Positions 39,080-50,707 of a DNA stretch of 64,000 nt are shown here, one piece after another. The stretch spans positions 117,408 to 181,407 of the forward strand of contig NZ_JAVHJP010000003.1 in assembly GCF_031020795.1 (NCBI RefSeq), written 5' to 3'. Within the stretch, counting starts at the first letter, position 1. The number at the start of each line of letters is the position of its first letter. This stretch comes from Hydrogenophaga pseudoflava (lineage in GTDB: Bacteria > Pseudomonadota > Gammaproteobacteria > Burkholderiales > Burkholderiaceae_C). The notes under the pieces were generated by a model. That model was given only the letters and a program-made list of their open reading frames with translations, was not told the origin of the DNA and made no database searches. A program made the position numbers and the translations under genes.

Positions 39080-40402
39080 TCAGGTCACGAGCAGCGCGCG
39101 GAAGTCGTTGACGTTGGTGTGCGTGGGGCCGGTGACCACCAGATCGCCCAGCGGTTCGAAGAAGCCAACCGCGTCGTTGCGGGCCAGGTGGTCGGCCAGC
39201 TTCAGGCCCTGGGCTGCGGCGCGCGCCAGCGTGTCGGGCGCCACCAGCGCGCCGGCGTTGTCCTCCACGCCGTCGATGCCGTCGGTGTCCGCCGCCAGTG
39301 CCCAGACACTCGCCTGCCCACCCAGCGCCTGCGCCAGGCCCATGCAGAACTCGCCGGCCCGTCCGCCCCGCCCCTTGGGCTGGCCCTCCGCGCGCGGACG
39401 CACGGTCACCGTGGTCTCGCCACCGCTGAGGATGACGCAAGGCGCTTCGAAACAGCTGCGACCCAGCGCCGTCGAGCGGGCCAGTGCCGCGTGCACCTTG
39501 CCGACCTCGCGCGACTCGCCTTCGATCTCGTCGCTGAGCACGTAGGCGCGCAGGCCCAACGCGCGCGCGGCTTCGGCTGCGGCGTCCAGGCTCTGCTGTG
39601 GCGTGGCGATCAGGTGGGTCTCACAGCGCGCCAACCGCGGGTCACCTGGCTTGGGGGTTTCGAGTGCGCCGCACGCCAGTTGATGTTTCACCGACGCGGG
39701 GACTTCGATGCCGTAGCGGCGCAGGATCTCCAGCGCGTCGGCGCAGGTCGTCGCGTCGGCCACGGTCGGTCCGCTGGCGATCACGCTCACGTCGTCGCCC
39801 GGCACGTCACTGATGGTCAGCGTGACCACGCGCGCGGGCGCACAGGCCGCCGCCAGACGCCCGCCCTTGATGCGCGAGAGGTGCTTGCGCACCGTGTTCA
39901 TCTCGCCGATGTGGGCGCCGCTTTCCAGCAGTTGCAGGTTGATTCGCTGTTTGTCTTCCAGCGTCAGGCCCTCGCCCGGCAGGGTCAGCAGGGCCGAGCC
40001 ACCGCCCGAGATGAGGCAGAGCACCAGGTCGTCCTCGGTCAGGCCCTGCGTGAGCGCGAGGATGCGCTGCGCGGCTTCGAGACCGGCGGCGTCGGGCACC
40101 GGGTGCGCCGCCTCGACGACCTCGATGCGCTGTGCGAGGCCTTCCGGTCGCGGCGGCGTGTGGCCGTAGCGCGTGACCACCAGACCCGAAAGCGGTGCCT
40201 CCTGCGGCCACAGGGCTTCGACCGCGTGCGCCATCGCCCCGCCCGCCTTGCCGGCACCCAGCACCAGGGTGCGCCCTTTCGGTGGCGCCGGCAGGTGGGC
40301 GGCGGTGTTGTGCAGCGGCAGGGCGCGCTGCACCGCCACGTCGTACAGGTGGCGCAGCAGGGCGCGGGGGTCTTCAAGGGTGGGAGGCTGGATGGCGGTC
40401 AT
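39080..40402 (-). CDS. ttuD: Glycerate 2-kinase (MOFRL family)
   Basis: The 440-residue protein has the MOFRL-family pattern: GAGKAGGAMA near the start, LISGGGSALL, TLTISDVPGDD, LSGGETTVTV, and ADTDGIDG near the end. It phosphorylates D-glycerate to 2-phosphoglycerate; many homologues are labelled hydroxypyruvate reductase TtuD for historical reasons. Last gene of the gcl-hyi-glxR operon, where it would channel glycerate into glycolysis. Confidence 0.88.
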   Translation of the reverse strand: MTAIQPPTLEDPRALLRHLYDVAVQRALPLHNTAAHLPAPPKGRTLVLGAGKAGGAMAHAVEALWPQEAPLSGLVVTRYGHTPPRPEGLAQRIEVVEAAHPVPDAAGLEAAQRILALTQGLTEDDLVLCLISGGGSALLTLPGEGLTLEDKQRINLQLLESGAHIGEMNTVRKHLSRIKGGRLAAACAPARVVTLTISDVPGDDVSVIASGPTVADATTCADALEILRRYGIEVPASVKHQLACGALETPKPGDPRLARCETHLIATPQQSLDAAAEAARALGLRAYVLSDEIEGESREVGKVHAALARSTALGRSCFEAPCVILSGGETTVTVRPRAEGQPKGRGGRAGEFCMGLAQALGGQASVWALAADTDGIDGVEDNAGALVAPDTLARAAAQGLKLADHLARNDAVGFFEPLGDLVVTGPTHTNVNDFRALLVT

Positions 40403-40422
40403 GCAGGCAGTCTAGCGATGCC

Positions 40423-41331
40423 TCAGGCGGCCGGCGCGGGGGCGATCTCGTGTCCGGCCATCAGCTCCAGACTGCGGCACAGCGCCGAATGGTCCAGCCC
40501 GGCCATCCCGTGCGCGGCGCAGCTCTGCATCAGCTGCGCCGCACTGGCCGTGTTGGGCAGACTCACGCCCAGCTCCTTCGCGCCCTGCAGCGCCAGGTTC
40601 AGGTCCTTCTGGTGCAGCTCGATGCGAAAGCCCGGGTTGAACGTCCGCTTGACCATGCGCTCGCCGTGCACCTCCAGGATGCGGCTGGCCGCGAATCCGC
40701 CCATCAGCGCCTGGCGCACCTTGGCCGGATCGGCACCGGCCTTGCTGGCGAACAGCAGGGCCTCGGCCACCGCCTCGATGTTGAGCGCCACGATGATCTG
40801 GTTGGCCACCTTGGTGGTCTGGCCGTCGCCGTTGCCGCCCACCAGGGTGATGTTCTTGCCCATGGCCTCGAACAGCGGTTTGACGCGCTCGAACGCCGCT
40901 TCGGGTCCGCCGACCATGATGGTCAGGCTGCCGGCCTTGGCCCCCACCTCGCCGCCGCTGACCGGCGCGTCCAGGTAGTCGCAGCCCAGGGCATTGATCT
41001 GCCGCGCGAACTGCTTGGTGGCCATGGGGCTGATCGAACTCATGTCCACCACCGTCTTGCCGGCCGACAGACCTTTGGCCACGCCGGTCTCGCCGAACAG
41101 CACGTCCTGCACGTGCGGCGTGTCCGGCACCATGGTGATGACCACGTCGGCGCGCTTCGCCACCTCGGTGGCGTTGGTGCAGACCGTGGCGCCCGCTTCA
41201 GCCAGCTCCGCCGGAATCTTGCTGCGGCTGGCGACGAACAGGGTGTGACCGGCCTGGATGAGCTTCAGCGCCATGGGCGCGCCCATGATGCCCAGGCCGA
41301 TAAAACCGACTTTGGTGCCGCTCTTGGTCAT
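40423..41331 (-). CDS. glxR: 2-hydroxy-3-oxopropionate (tartronate semialdehyde) reductase
   Basis: The 302-residue beta-hydroxyacid dehydrogenase has the NAD(P) motif GFIGLGIMGAPM, the substrate segment DAPVSGGEVGAKAG and the catalytic lysine in GQTTKVANQ. It reduces tartronate semialdehyde, the product of Gcl, to D-glycerate. It is 20-24 bp from both neighbours in the same operon. Confidence 0.93.
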   Translation of the reverse strand: MTKSGTKVGFIGLGIMGAPMALKLIQAGHTLFVASRSKIPAELAEAGATVCTNATEVAKRADVVITMVPDTPHVQDVLFGETGVAKGLSAGKTVVDMSSISPMATKQFARQINALGCDYLDAPVSGGEVGAKAGSLTIMVGGPEAAFERVKPLFEAMGKNITLVGGNGDGQTTKVANQIIVALNIEAVAEALLFASKAGADPAKVRQALMGGFAASRILEVHGERMVKRTFNPGFRIELHQKDLNLALQGAKELGVSLPNTASAAQLMQSCAAHGMAGLDHSALCRSLELMAGHEIAPAPAA

Positions 41332-41355
41332 GTGTCGTCTCCTTGTGGGTGCTTG

Positions 41356-42153
41356 TCAGAGCTTTTGACCGTGGGCGGCGATCCAGCCCAGGCCACGGTC
41401 CGTGCCGCCCGGCGTTCCATCCTTCGGCTTGTATTCACAGCCGATCCAGCCGGTGTAGCCCACTGCGTCGATGTGGTCGAAAACGTTGCGGTGGTGGATC
41501 TCGCCCGTGCCCGGCTCGTGGCGGCCGGGTGTGTCGGCCAGCTGCATGTGGGCGATGCGCGGCAACAGTTCGCGAATGGTGTTGCACAGCTCGCCTTCCA
41601 TGCGCTGCGCGTGGTAGATGTCGTACTGCAGGAAGACGTTGTCCGCACCCACATCGTCCATCAGCGCGATGGCCTGGCGCGGCCGGTTGACGAAGTAGCC
41701 CGGCATGTCGAAGGTGTTGATGGGTTCGATCAGCAGCGCGATCCCGAGCTTCTTCGCCTCGGCGGCGGCAAAGCGCACGTTGGAAACCCAGGTGGCACGC
41801 GCCTGCGCCTCGCTCACACCCGCCGGCATCAGACCGGCCATGCAGTGCCAGCGCTGCACGCCGATCACCGGCGCGTAGGCGGCGGCCTTGGCCACGCCGG
41901 CGCGGAACTCGTCCTCGCGCCCCGGGAGGCAGGCGATGCCGCGCTCGCCCGCAGCCCAGTCGCCGGGCGGCAGGTTGTGCAGCACCAGCTGCAGGCGGTT
42001 TCGCTGCAGGCGTTCGGCCACTTCGGCGGCCGGGTGGTCGTAGGGAAACAGGAACTCCACGGCCTTGAAGCCCGCCTTCGCCGCCGCGTCGAATCGGTCG
42101 AGGAAGGGCAGCTCGTTCCAGAGCATGGAGAGGTTGGCAGCAAATTGCGGCAT
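41356..42153 (-). CDS. hyi: Hydroxypyruvate isomerase
   Basis: The 265-residue xylose-isomerase-like TIM barrel begins MPQFAANLSMLWNE, near-identical in pattern to Hyi/GIP, with metal ligands in IEPINTFDMPGYF and the late CEYKPKDGT. It interconverts hydroxypyruvate and tartronate semialdehyde. Lies between gcl and glxR. Confidence 0.93.
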   Translation of the reverse strand: MPQFAANLSMLWNELPFLDRFDAAAKAGFKAVEFLFPYDHPAAEVAERLQRNRLQLVLHNLPPGDWAAGERGIACLPGREDEFRAGVAKAAAYAPVIGVQRWHCMAGLMPAGVSEAQARATWVSNVRFAAAEAKKLGIALLIEPINTFDMPGYFVNRPRQAIALMDDVGADNVFLQYDIYHAQRMEGELCNTIRELLPRIAHMQLADTPGRHEPGTGEIHHRNVFDHIDAVGYTGWIGCEYKPKDGTPGGTDRGLGWIAAHGQKL

Positions 42154-42184
42154 GTGGTTTGTCCTTGTTTTTTGTGGTCCGTGA

Positions 42185-43972
<1,788 letters not shown>

Positions 43973-44013
43973 GCCTGTCTCCAGTGGTTTGTGGACTGGG
44001 ACCGATGCTATGG

Positions 44014-44027
44014 AGACCATATGGTCT
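44014..44027. promoter_or_regulatory. Palindrome AGACCATATGGTCT upstream of gcl
   Basis: A perfect 14-bp palindrome 42 bp upstream of the gcl start codon. It differs from the LysR-type site nearer the regulator gene, so it may bind a second regulator such as a GntR- or IclR-type repressor. The binding protein is unknown. Confidence 0.5.
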
Positions 44028-44051
44028 TGTGAATGCCACCGGCGGTCAGTT

Positions 44052-44076
44052 GATTCGATACTTGCGGTATGCAATC
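44052..44076. promoter_or_regulatory. LysR-type operator between gcl and lysR
   Basis: GATT-CG-ATAC, a TTGCG spacer and GTAT-GC-AATC form a 25-bp interrupted palindrome containing ATAC-N5-GTAT, a T-N11-A type LysR box. It lies 20 bp before the lysR ATG and about 80 bp from gcl, as expected for an activator that represses itself. Confidence 0.65.
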
Positions 44077-44095
44077 GCGCCGGTAACATGCCCTC

Positions 44096-45001
44096 ATGGA
44101 CCGCTACAAGGAAATCGAAGCCTTCGTGAACGTGATGGAGCACGGCAGCCTGGCCGCGGCCGCGCTGCACGCCGGCATCACCCCGGTGATGATGGGCCGG
44201 CGCATCGACGCGCTCGAAAAACGTCTGGGCACCCAGCTGATGCACCGCTCCACCCGGCGCCTGGTGCTGACCGACGCGGGCGCGCGCTTTCTCGACGAAT
44301 GCCGCCCGCTGCTGACGCAGTGGGCCCAGGCCGAGGCCAGCGTGGCGGCGCAGAAGCACCAGGCCAGCGGCCACCTCATCGTGTCCGCACCAGCCGCCTT
44401 CGGACGGCTGCATGTGGCGCCACACGCCAGCGCCTTCCTCAAGGCCCACCCCGCGGTCAAGCTCTCGTTCAACCTGACCGACCGCGTGGTGGACCTGGTG
44501 CGCGAGGGCTACGATATGGGCATCCGCATCGGCGGTGCCATCGACCCGAACTTCGTCGCCATCAAGCTCGCGACCAACCAGCGCGTGGTCTGCGGCACGC
44601 CGGCCTATTTCCGCAAACACGGCAAGCCGCAGACGCTGGACGACCTGGCGCGACACAACTGCCTGGCCTTCAACCTGCAGGGCGGCCAGCAGCGCGGCTG
44701 GTACTTCCAGCAGGACGGCAGGACCGTGACCGTGCGCGCCGAGGGCAACCTGGACTGCAACGACGGCGAGCTGCTGCACCGCTGGGTGAGCGAGGGCCTG
44801 GGCCTGGGCTGGCGCAGCACCTGGGAAATCCAGGCGCAGCTGCAGCGCGGCGAGCTGGTGACCGTGCTGGACGAGTACGCCCTGCCCGCCTACGACATCC
44901 TGGCCGTGTACCCGCAGCAGCGGCACCTGCCGGCCAAGGTGCGGTTTTTCATCGAGCACCTGAAGAAGACCTACGCCAAACCCCACTACTGGTTGAAGTG
45001 A
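44096..45001 (+). CDS. LysR family transcriptional regulator of the glyoxylate locus
   Basis: 301 residues with an N-terminal LysR winged helix ([33 protein letters not shown]) and an effector-binding domain. It is divergent from gcl and one base ahead of an amidohydrolase gene, so it probably controls both arms. The inducer could be glyoxylate or a purine-derived compound (inference). Confidence 0.88.
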   Translation: MDRYKEIEAFVNVMEHGSLAAAALHAGITPVMMGRRIDALEKRLGTQLMHRSTRRLVLTDAGARFLDECRPLLTQWAQAEASVAAQKHQASGHLIVSAPAAFGRLHVAPHASAFLKAHPAVKLSFNLTDRVVDLVREGYDMGIRIGGAIDPNFVAIKLATNQRVVCGTPAYFRKHGKPQTLDDLARHNCLAFNLQGGQQRGWYFQQDGRTVTVRAEGNLDCNDGELLHRWVSEGLGLGWRSTWEIQAQLQRGELVTVLDEYALPAYDILAVYPQQRHLPAKVRFFIEHLKKTYAKPHYWLK

Positions 45002-45002
45002 C

Positions 45003-46451
45003 ATGAACTCCCTGCTGATCCACCACGCCACCTGCATCGCCACCTTCGACCATGCCGATCCGGCCCAGGCCCGCGAACTGAAGGACGCCTCGCTGTTCGT
45101 GCGCGACAACGTCATCGAGTGGATCGGCCCCACCGCCGAACTGCCGCGCGCCCTGCGCGAATCGGCGGGCGAGACCATTGACGCGCGCGACCACCTGGTC
45201 ATGCCCGGTCTGGTGAACACCCACCACCACATGTACCAGTCGCTCACGCGCGCCATCCCGGGCGTGCAGGACGCCGAACTGTTTTCGTGGCTGCGCGGGC
45301 TCTACCCGATCTGGGCCGGCCTCACGCCGGAGATGGTGCTGGTCTCGACCCAGGTGGCGATGGCCGAGTTGCTGCTGTCCGGCTGCACCACCAGCAGCGA
45401 CCACCTCTACATCTACCCCAACGGTGTGCGGCTGGAGGACAGCATCGAAGCCGCGCAGCGCATCGGCATGCGCTTCGTGGCCACGCGCGGCAGCATGAGC
45501 GTCGGCCAGAGCGCGGGCGGGTTGCCGCCGGACCGTGTGGTGGAGCAGGAGGAAGCGATCCTGAAAGACAGCCAGCGCCTGATCGAGACCTGGCACGACG
45601 CGTCGCACGGTGCCATGGTGCAGATCGCGCTGGCGCCGTGTTCGCCGTTCTCGGTCAGCCCGGCGCTGATGAGGCAGAGCGCCGAACTCGCGCGCAGCTT
45701 CAAGGGCCAGGGCGTGCGCCTGCACACCCACCTGGCCGAAAACGCGCACGACATCGCCTACAGCCGCGAGAAGTTCAACAAGACCCCGGCGCAGTACGCG
45801 CAGGAACTGGGCTGGCTGGGTGACGACGTCTGGCACGCGCACTGCGTGCAGCTCGACGACGAAGGCATCGGCCTGTTCGCCGCCAGCCGCACCGGCGTGG
45901 CGCACTGCCCCTGCAGCAACATGCGCCTGGCCAGCGGCATCGCGCCCGTGCGCCGCATGCTCGACGCCGGGGTGCCGGTGGGCCTGGGGGTGGACGGCAG
46001 CGCCAGCAACGACGGCGCCCACATGGTCAACGAGGCGCGGCAGGCGCTGCTGCTGGCGCGCGTGGGCCGCGCCCTCTCGGCGCCAGAGACCCGCGGCGGC
46101 CGCACGTTCTTCGGCTGCGACCTCGGCCCGGCCGAGATGACGGCGCGCGACGCCCTGCACCTGGCCACCCGCGGCGGCGCGCAGGTGCTGGGCCGCCGGG
46201 ACATTGGTCATCTGGCGGTGGGCATGTGCGCGGACTTCGCGCTGTTCGACCTGCGCACGCTCGGCTTCGCCGGCGGCGCGGTGCACGACCCGGTGGCCAG
46301 CCTGCTGCTCTGCGCCAGCCCGCAGGCGGCGTGGACCGTGGTCAACGGCCGGGTGGTGGTGCGCGACGGCCGACTGGCCAGCGTGGACCTCGGTCCGCTG
46401 GTGGAACGCCACAACCGCCTGGCGCTTGAACTGGCCGATGCGGCGCACTGA
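45003..46451 (+). CDS. 8-oxoguanine deaminase-type amidohydrolase
   Basis: The 482-residue metal-dependent deaminase has HHH in [45 protein letters not shown] and the catalytic Asp in [10 protein letters not shown]. The pattern is that of the Pseudomonas 8-oxoguanine deaminase subgroup of the TRZ/ATZ family; a guanine or triazine deaminase is the alternative. It shares an operon with the LysR regulator. Oxidised purines feed via urate and allantoin to glyoxylate, which fits the divergent gcl operon. Confidence 0.83.
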   Translation: MNSLLIHHATCIATFDHADPAQARELKDASLFVRDNVIEWIGPTAELPRALRESAGETIDARDHLVMPGLVNTHHHMYQSLTRAIPGVQDAELFSWLRGLYPIWAGLTPEMVLVSTQVAMAELLLSGCTTSSDHLYIYPNGVRLEDSIEAAQRIGMRFVATRGSMSVGQSAGGLPPDRVVEQEEAILKDSQRLIETWHDASHGAMVQIALAPCSPFSVSPALMRQSAELARSFKGQGVRLHTHLAENAHDIAYSREKFNKTPAQYAQELGWLGDDVWHAHCVQLDDEGIGLFAASRTGVAHCPCSNMRLASGIAPVRRMLDAGVPVGLGVDGSASNDGAHMVNEARQALLLARVGRALSAPETRGGRTFFGCDLGPAEMTARDALHLATRGGAQVLGRRDIGHLAVGMCADFALFDLRTLGFAGGAVHDPVASLLLCASPQAAWTVVNGRVVVRDGRLASVDLGPLVERHNRLALELADAAH

Positions 46452-46463
46452 GCGCCGACGCGC

Positions 46464-47171
46464 TCAATGCCAGGGCGCGAGCAGCGCCGACAGCCAGCCG
46501 TTGAGGTCGTGGAGCTCCTTGGGGCTGATCTCGTGTCCCATCGGATAGTCGTGCCAGGCGATGTCGTACCCCATGCGCAGCAGCTTGTCGCGCGACGACT
46601 CGGCGCGCTGGGGCGACACCACCGGGTCCTGCCGGCCGTGCGCCATGAAGATCGGCACGTCGCGGTTGGCGGCGCTGGCTTCGGCTTCGGTGGCAATCGA
46701 CAGCGGCAGGTAGCCCGAGAGCACCACCAGACCAGCCAGCCGCTGCGGGGCGCGCAGACCCGCCATCAGCGTCAACACCGCGCCCTGGGAAAAGCCCAGC
46801 AGCACCACGTGCCCGGGGGGCATGCCACGCGCCGCCTCGCGGTCGATCAGCGCCTGCACCACCTCGCAGGACGCTCGCAATCCCTCTTCGTCCTGGGTGG
46901 ATACCGCACCGCTCTCGGCCGCCACCGGACGCGGGTCGTACCAGGCGCGCACCGGCTCGCCGTCGCCGATGCTCACCGTGCGCAAGGGTGCGTTGGGGAA
47001 CACGAAGCGCACCGGCCCGGCCGAGGACAGGTCCAGCTCCTTCACCAGCGGCGCAAAGTCCTGCCCATCCGACCCGAGGCCGTGCAGGACGATCAGAGTG
47101 GCCGTGGGCGCCACCGACGGGTCGTCGCCGGTGACGGTTTCTCGCAGCTGGATCTTCTGACGGACGCTCAT
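46464..47171 (-). CDS. Carboxylesterase/phospholipase family hydrolase (copy 1)
   Basis: The 235-residue alpha/beta hydrolase has HGLGSDGQDF oxyanion loop, nucleophile GFSQGAVL, the acid in HGRQDPVV and the histidine in PMGHEI, as in the EstB/YpfH acyl-protein-thioesterase-like family. Paralogous to the gene at 49329-50024 with matching motifs and matching bases just upstream of the start. Converges with the deaminase gene. Confidence 0.87.
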   Translation of the reverse strand: MSVRQKIQLRETVTGDDPSVAPTATLIVLHGLGSDGQDFAPLVKELDLSSAGPVRFVFPNAPLRTVSIGDGEPVRAWYDPRPVAAESGAVSTQDEEGLRASCEVVQALIDREAARGMPPGHVVLLGFSQGAVLTLMAGLRAPQRLAGLVVLSGYLPLSIATEAEASAANRDVPIFMAHGRQDPVVSPQRAESSRDKLLRMGYDIAWHDYPMGHEISPKELHDLNGWLSALLAPWH

Positions 47172-47265
47172 GTCGCCAGCATAGCGCCAGCCCTGGCGTT
47201 GCTGCAGGCCAGGGCTGCACCGACGCAGGATAGTTGCAGCTGAATTGATCCGTAACAAATGGCGG

Positions 47266-49221
47266 TCACGACGCCCCCACGAACTGCCGCACGGTCTGCA
47301 CCAGCCGGGCCGACTGTTGCTGCAGCGAGTCCGCTGCGGCGGCGGCCTGCTCCACGATGGCGGCGTTCTGCTGGGTGTTCTGGTCGAGCTCGCCGATGGC
47401 GTCGGTCACCGAGCGGATGCGCCCGGACTGCTCGCGCGTCACCTGGCTGACCTCGGACAGCAGCTGGTCGACCTGCTGCACGGCGTCGCCCAGGTGGTTC
47501 AGCGAAGCCTCGGCCTGGCGGATCAGCGCCGCCCCGGAGGCCACGCGGTCGACCGAGTCGACAGTGAGCTGGCGGATGTCCTTGGCCGCGGTGGCGCTGC
47601 GCTGCGCCAGCGTGCGCACCTCGCCCGCCACCACGGCGAAGCCGCGTCCCTGGTCGCCGGCCCTGGCCGCCTCGACGGCGGCGTTGAGCGCCAGGATGTT
47701 GGTCTGGAAGGCGATCGAGTCGATCAGGCCGGTGATGTCGGCGATGCGGCGGCTGGACTCGTTGATCTTGTCCATGGCGTCGCGCGTCTCGCGCATCACG
47801 TTCCGGCCGTTGTGGGCCTGCGCGACCGCATCGCGCGCCAGCTGGGCCGCATGGTCGGACGACTCCGCGCTGTGGGCCACGGCGTCGGTGAGTTCGCGCA
47901 TGGCGCTGGCACTCTGCTGCAGGTGCGAGGCCTGCTGCTCGGTGCGCACGGACAGGTCGGCGTTGCCCGTGGCGATCTCGCGCGACGCGTTGGCCACGCC
48001 GCCCGAGACATCGCCCACCTCGCTGAACGCATTGCGCAGCTTGCGCGCAAACCCGTTGAAGCCCTGGGCGATCACGGAGAGTTCGTCGGTGCCCCGCACC
48101 GGCAGCTCGACGCGCAGGTCGGTGCTGCCCGAGGCCAGCCCGTTCATGGTGCCGCCGAGTTCGCGCAGCGGTTTCATGAGCGAGCGCACCAGCAGCGTCA
48201 TGAAGACGGCGGCCAGCGCGCAGGCCACCGCTGCGGCGGCGACGGCGCCATAGAGCTGCTGTTGTGCGGCGGCCGCGGCCAGCGCCAGCGGGTAGGACAC
48301 CACCACGCTCCAGGGGGCCGTGCCCTGCAGCACGGTGACCGGCGTGTACAGGTGGACCCAGCCCCGGCCGTCGTCCCACACATGGTGTTCGCCCTTGGCG
48401 ATGCGGGCCAGCACATCGGCCGGCAGGTCGTCTGCACGCTTGCCCAGCCGGGCCTTGTCCTGCACCGCGAGGTACAGCCCGCCGTTGGACAGCAGCGAGA
48501 CCCGGCCGCCGGGCACGGGTTCGAGTTTGCTCAGTCGTTCGGACAGGTCCGACAGCGGCATGTCGGCCCCCGCGGCGGCGACGAACTTGCCGCCCACCAG
48601 CACCGGCGTGACCATGGTGGTCATGAGCACGTCCTTGCCGGCCACCGGGTAGACATAGGGCTCGATCAGGGCGGGCTTGAGCGTCTTGCGCGGAATCGCG
48701 TACCAGTCGTTCGCACCGTCCTTTTCATAGTCCAGCAGCGGCTCCACCGCGATCTGTCCGCTGCCGCGGTTCCAGTAGGCGATGTAGCGCCCGGTCGCGT
48801 CGTCGGCGGGGCCCTTCTTCACGAACTCCGCGTCCCGGCCGTCGAGGGCGTTCGGCTCCCAGATCGAGTAGGTGCCGATGAACTCGCTGCGCTGGGTCAG
48901 CAGCTGGCGCGCCATGTCGTCGAGCTGCTCGCGGCTGGGCGGGTGGCCGGCGGCCTTCATGCCCTCCATGCTGGCGGCCATGCCGAGCACTGCCGCAAAG
49001 CTGCGGCCGAGTTCTCCACCGACCTGCGCCGCCGCCTGGTCGGCCACCACACGGGCCTGGTCGCCGGCCGCCTGGCGCGCCCGGTCGCTGGCCTGCAGGC
49101 CCACGACGGCGCTGGTGGCGCCCACGCACAGCACACACAGGAGAACGGCGGACAGGCTCAGCTTGGTGGTCAGGGACCAGGCGCCTGGCCGGAACCGGGA
49201 AGACAGGGCGACAGGGGTCAT
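47266..49221 (-). CDS. Methyl-accepting chemotaxis protein with Cache sensor
   Basis: The 651-residue receptor has a membrane helix at about 21-43, a periplasmic Cache-type domain (YIAYWNRGSGQIAVEPLLDYEKD ... DWYAIP) to about residue 320, a second helix, a HAMP domain, and a signalling domain with the hairpin tip NILALNAAVEAARAGDQGRGFAVVAGEVRTLAQRS. No C-terminal NWETF-type pentapeptide is present. Cache domains of this kind often bind amino or organic acids; the ligand is unknown. Confidence 0.92.
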   Translation of the reverse strand: MTPVALSSRFRPGAWSLTTKLSLSAVLLCVLCVGATSAVVGLQASDRARQAAGDQARVVADQAAAQVGGELGRSFAAVLGMAASMEGMKAAGHPPSREQLDDMARQLLTQRSEFIGTYSIWEPNALDGRDAEFVKKGPADDATGRYIAYWNRGSGQIAVEPLLDYEKDGANDWYAIPRKTLKPALIEPYVYPVAGKDVLMTTMVTPVLVGGKFVAAAGADMPLSDLSERLSKLEPVPGGRVSLLSNGGLYLAVQDKARLGKRADDLPADVLARIAKGEHHVWDDGRGWVHLYTPVTVLQGTAPWSVVVSYPLALAAAAAQQQLYGAVAAAAVACALAAVFMTLLVRSLMKPLRELGGTMNGLASGSTDLRVELPVRGTDELSVIAQGFNGFARKLRNAFSEVGDVSGGVANASREIATGNADLSVRTEQQASHLQQSASAMRELTDAVAHSAESSDHAAQLARDAVAQAHNGRNVMRETRDAMDKINESSRRIADITGLIDSIAFQTNILALNAAVEAARAGDQGRGFAVVAGEVRTLAQRSATAAKDIRQLTVDSVDRVASGAALIRQAEASLNHLGDAVQQVDQLLSEVSQVTREQSGRIRSVTDAIGELDQNTQQNAAIVEQAAAAADSLQQQSARLVQTVRQFVGAS

Positions 49222-49328
49222 GGCGGTGGTTTTCTGAAGGTGACAAAGGGGCTGTTGCCACTATCGGACACACCCTGGAATACTGAAGCGCCGATCAACG
49301 GCGCAAGAACCGCCCTGTTTGCGCCAGA

Positions 49329-50024
49329 TCAAGTTGCGAGGCGCTGCAACAGCCAGGCGTTGAGGTCGGTGATCTCGTCCATGCACACCTCGTGCCCCAT
49401 GGGGTAGGACCGCCAGTCCACCGGATACCCCAGGGCCGCCAGGGTGTCGCGCGCCGCCGCTCCGCGCGCCGGCACCACGATGTCGTCGGCGTCGCCATGC
49501 GCCATGAACACCGGCACCCCGCGGCTTTCCTTGCTGGCCTCGGCCGCCGTGCGCGAAGCCAGCGGCAGGTAGCCCGACAGCGCCACCAGGCCCGCCAGCC
49601 GCTGCGGCGCACGCAGGCCGGCCAGCAGGGTCATGGCGCAGCCCTGCGAGAAGCCCATGAGCACGGTGCGAGCCGGTGGCACACCACGCTGCGCCTCGCG
49701 GTCCAGCAGCTGCTGCACGATGGCCTGGCTCTCGCGCAGGCCCGCCTCGTCCTCGAGCCGCGGCAGCGACGGGTCGCTGCTGGGCGGAAAGATGTCGTAC
49801 CAGGCGCGCATCCGATAGCCGCCGTTGATCGTCACCGGCCGCACCGGCGCGCTGGGGAAGACGAAGCGCACCGGGCCGACGGCCGACAAGTCCATGGCCT
49901 GGGCCACGGGCACGAAGTCGCGGCCGTCGGCGCCCAGGCCGTGCAGCACCACGATGCTGGCCACCGGCCGGGCGTCCGGGTCGCCGCCGGTGGTGAATTC
50001 GATGAGTTCGATGGAGGTGGTCAT
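49329..50024 (-). CDS. Carboxylesterase/phospholipase family hydrolase (copy 2)
   Basis: A 231-residue paralogue of the gene on the other side of the chemoreceptor: HGLGADGRDF, GFSQGCAM, HGDADDIVV and PMGHEVCMDEI occupy equivalent places. Both copies lie on the same strand. The substrate is unknown. Confidence 0.87.
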   Translation of the reverse strand: MTTSIELIEFTTGGDPDARPVASIVVLHGLGADGRDFVPVAQAMDLSAVGPVRFVFPSAPVRPVTINGGYRMRAWYDIFPPSSDPSLPRLEDEAGLRESQAIVQQLLDREAQRGVPPARTVLMGFSQGCAMTLLAGLRAPQRLAGLVALSGYLPLASRTAAEASKESRGVPVFMAHGDADDIVVPARGAAARDTLAALGYPVDWRSYPMGHEVCMDEITDLNAWLLQRLAT

Positions 50025-50053
50025 GCGGCCAGCATAGCGCCGGCCGGCGCCGC

Positions 50054-50707
50054 TCAGGCCTCCAGCCCCAGCAGGCGCCGGGCCATCCCGAACGACGCCG
50101 CCGGCTGAAGCACGTCGAAGTGCACCACCTGCATGCCGGCCTTCACCCCGCCGTCGGCGTTGCGCTTCTGGTCGTCCACGAACACACATTCCCCGGCCGG
50201 CAGGCCCAGCGCTGCGGTCACGGCCGCGTAGGCGCGCGGGTCGGGCTTGAGGATGCCGGTGTAGGTCGCGTCCACGACCACGTCGAACAGCTGCAGCAGC
50301 GGCAGGCGGCGGCGGAAGTCGGCGCCGTAGAACAGGTCCAGCTCGTTGGAGAGGATGGCGAGTTTTTTGCCGGCCGCTTTCGCCGCGTGAATGATGGACA
50401 CCGCCTCGGGCCGGATCACCGCCTCGACGTCGGCGCCGCGCGCGCGCTGCACGAAGGTTTCCATGCGGTCCCAGTCTTCGCCCAGCAGCCGGCCGACCTC
50501 GCGCGTGCGGGTCATCCAGTAGTCGCGCTCGCTGAGCTGGTCGGCCTGCATGGCCTGCCAGAGCGGGTCGGTGGCCGGGTCGAACGGGCCCCTCCACGTC
50601 AGGGTGCCGGGCTTCAGGCCCAGGGCCTGTTCCGACAGATCGTGCGTCTCGAACAGCATGCGGCTGACGACGCCGCCGAAGTCGAGCACCAGGGCCTTGG
50701 CTGTCAT
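50054..50707 (-). CDS. HAD family hydrolase
   Basis: 217 residues with HAD motif I DFGGVV (Asp9), motif II SNEL, the lysine in LKPDPRAY and motif IV FVDDQKRN. The IA subfamily with a helical cap, like epoxide-hydrolase N-terminal or phosphatase-type HADs. The ATG overlaps the stop of the UPF0261 gene, so it belongs to the same operon; it could clear a phosphorylated intermediate. Activity unknown. Confidence 0.85.
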   Translation of the reverse strand: MTAKALVLDFGGVVSRMLFETHDLSEQALGLKPGTLTWRGPFDPATDPLWQAMQADQLSERDYWMTRTREVGRLLGEDWDRMETFVQRARGADVEAVIRPEAVSIIHAAKAAGKKLAILSNELDLFYGADFRRRLPLLQLFDVVVDATYTGILKPDPRAYAAVTAALGLPAGECVFVDDQKRNADGGVKAGMQVVHFDVLQPAASFGMARRLLGLEA

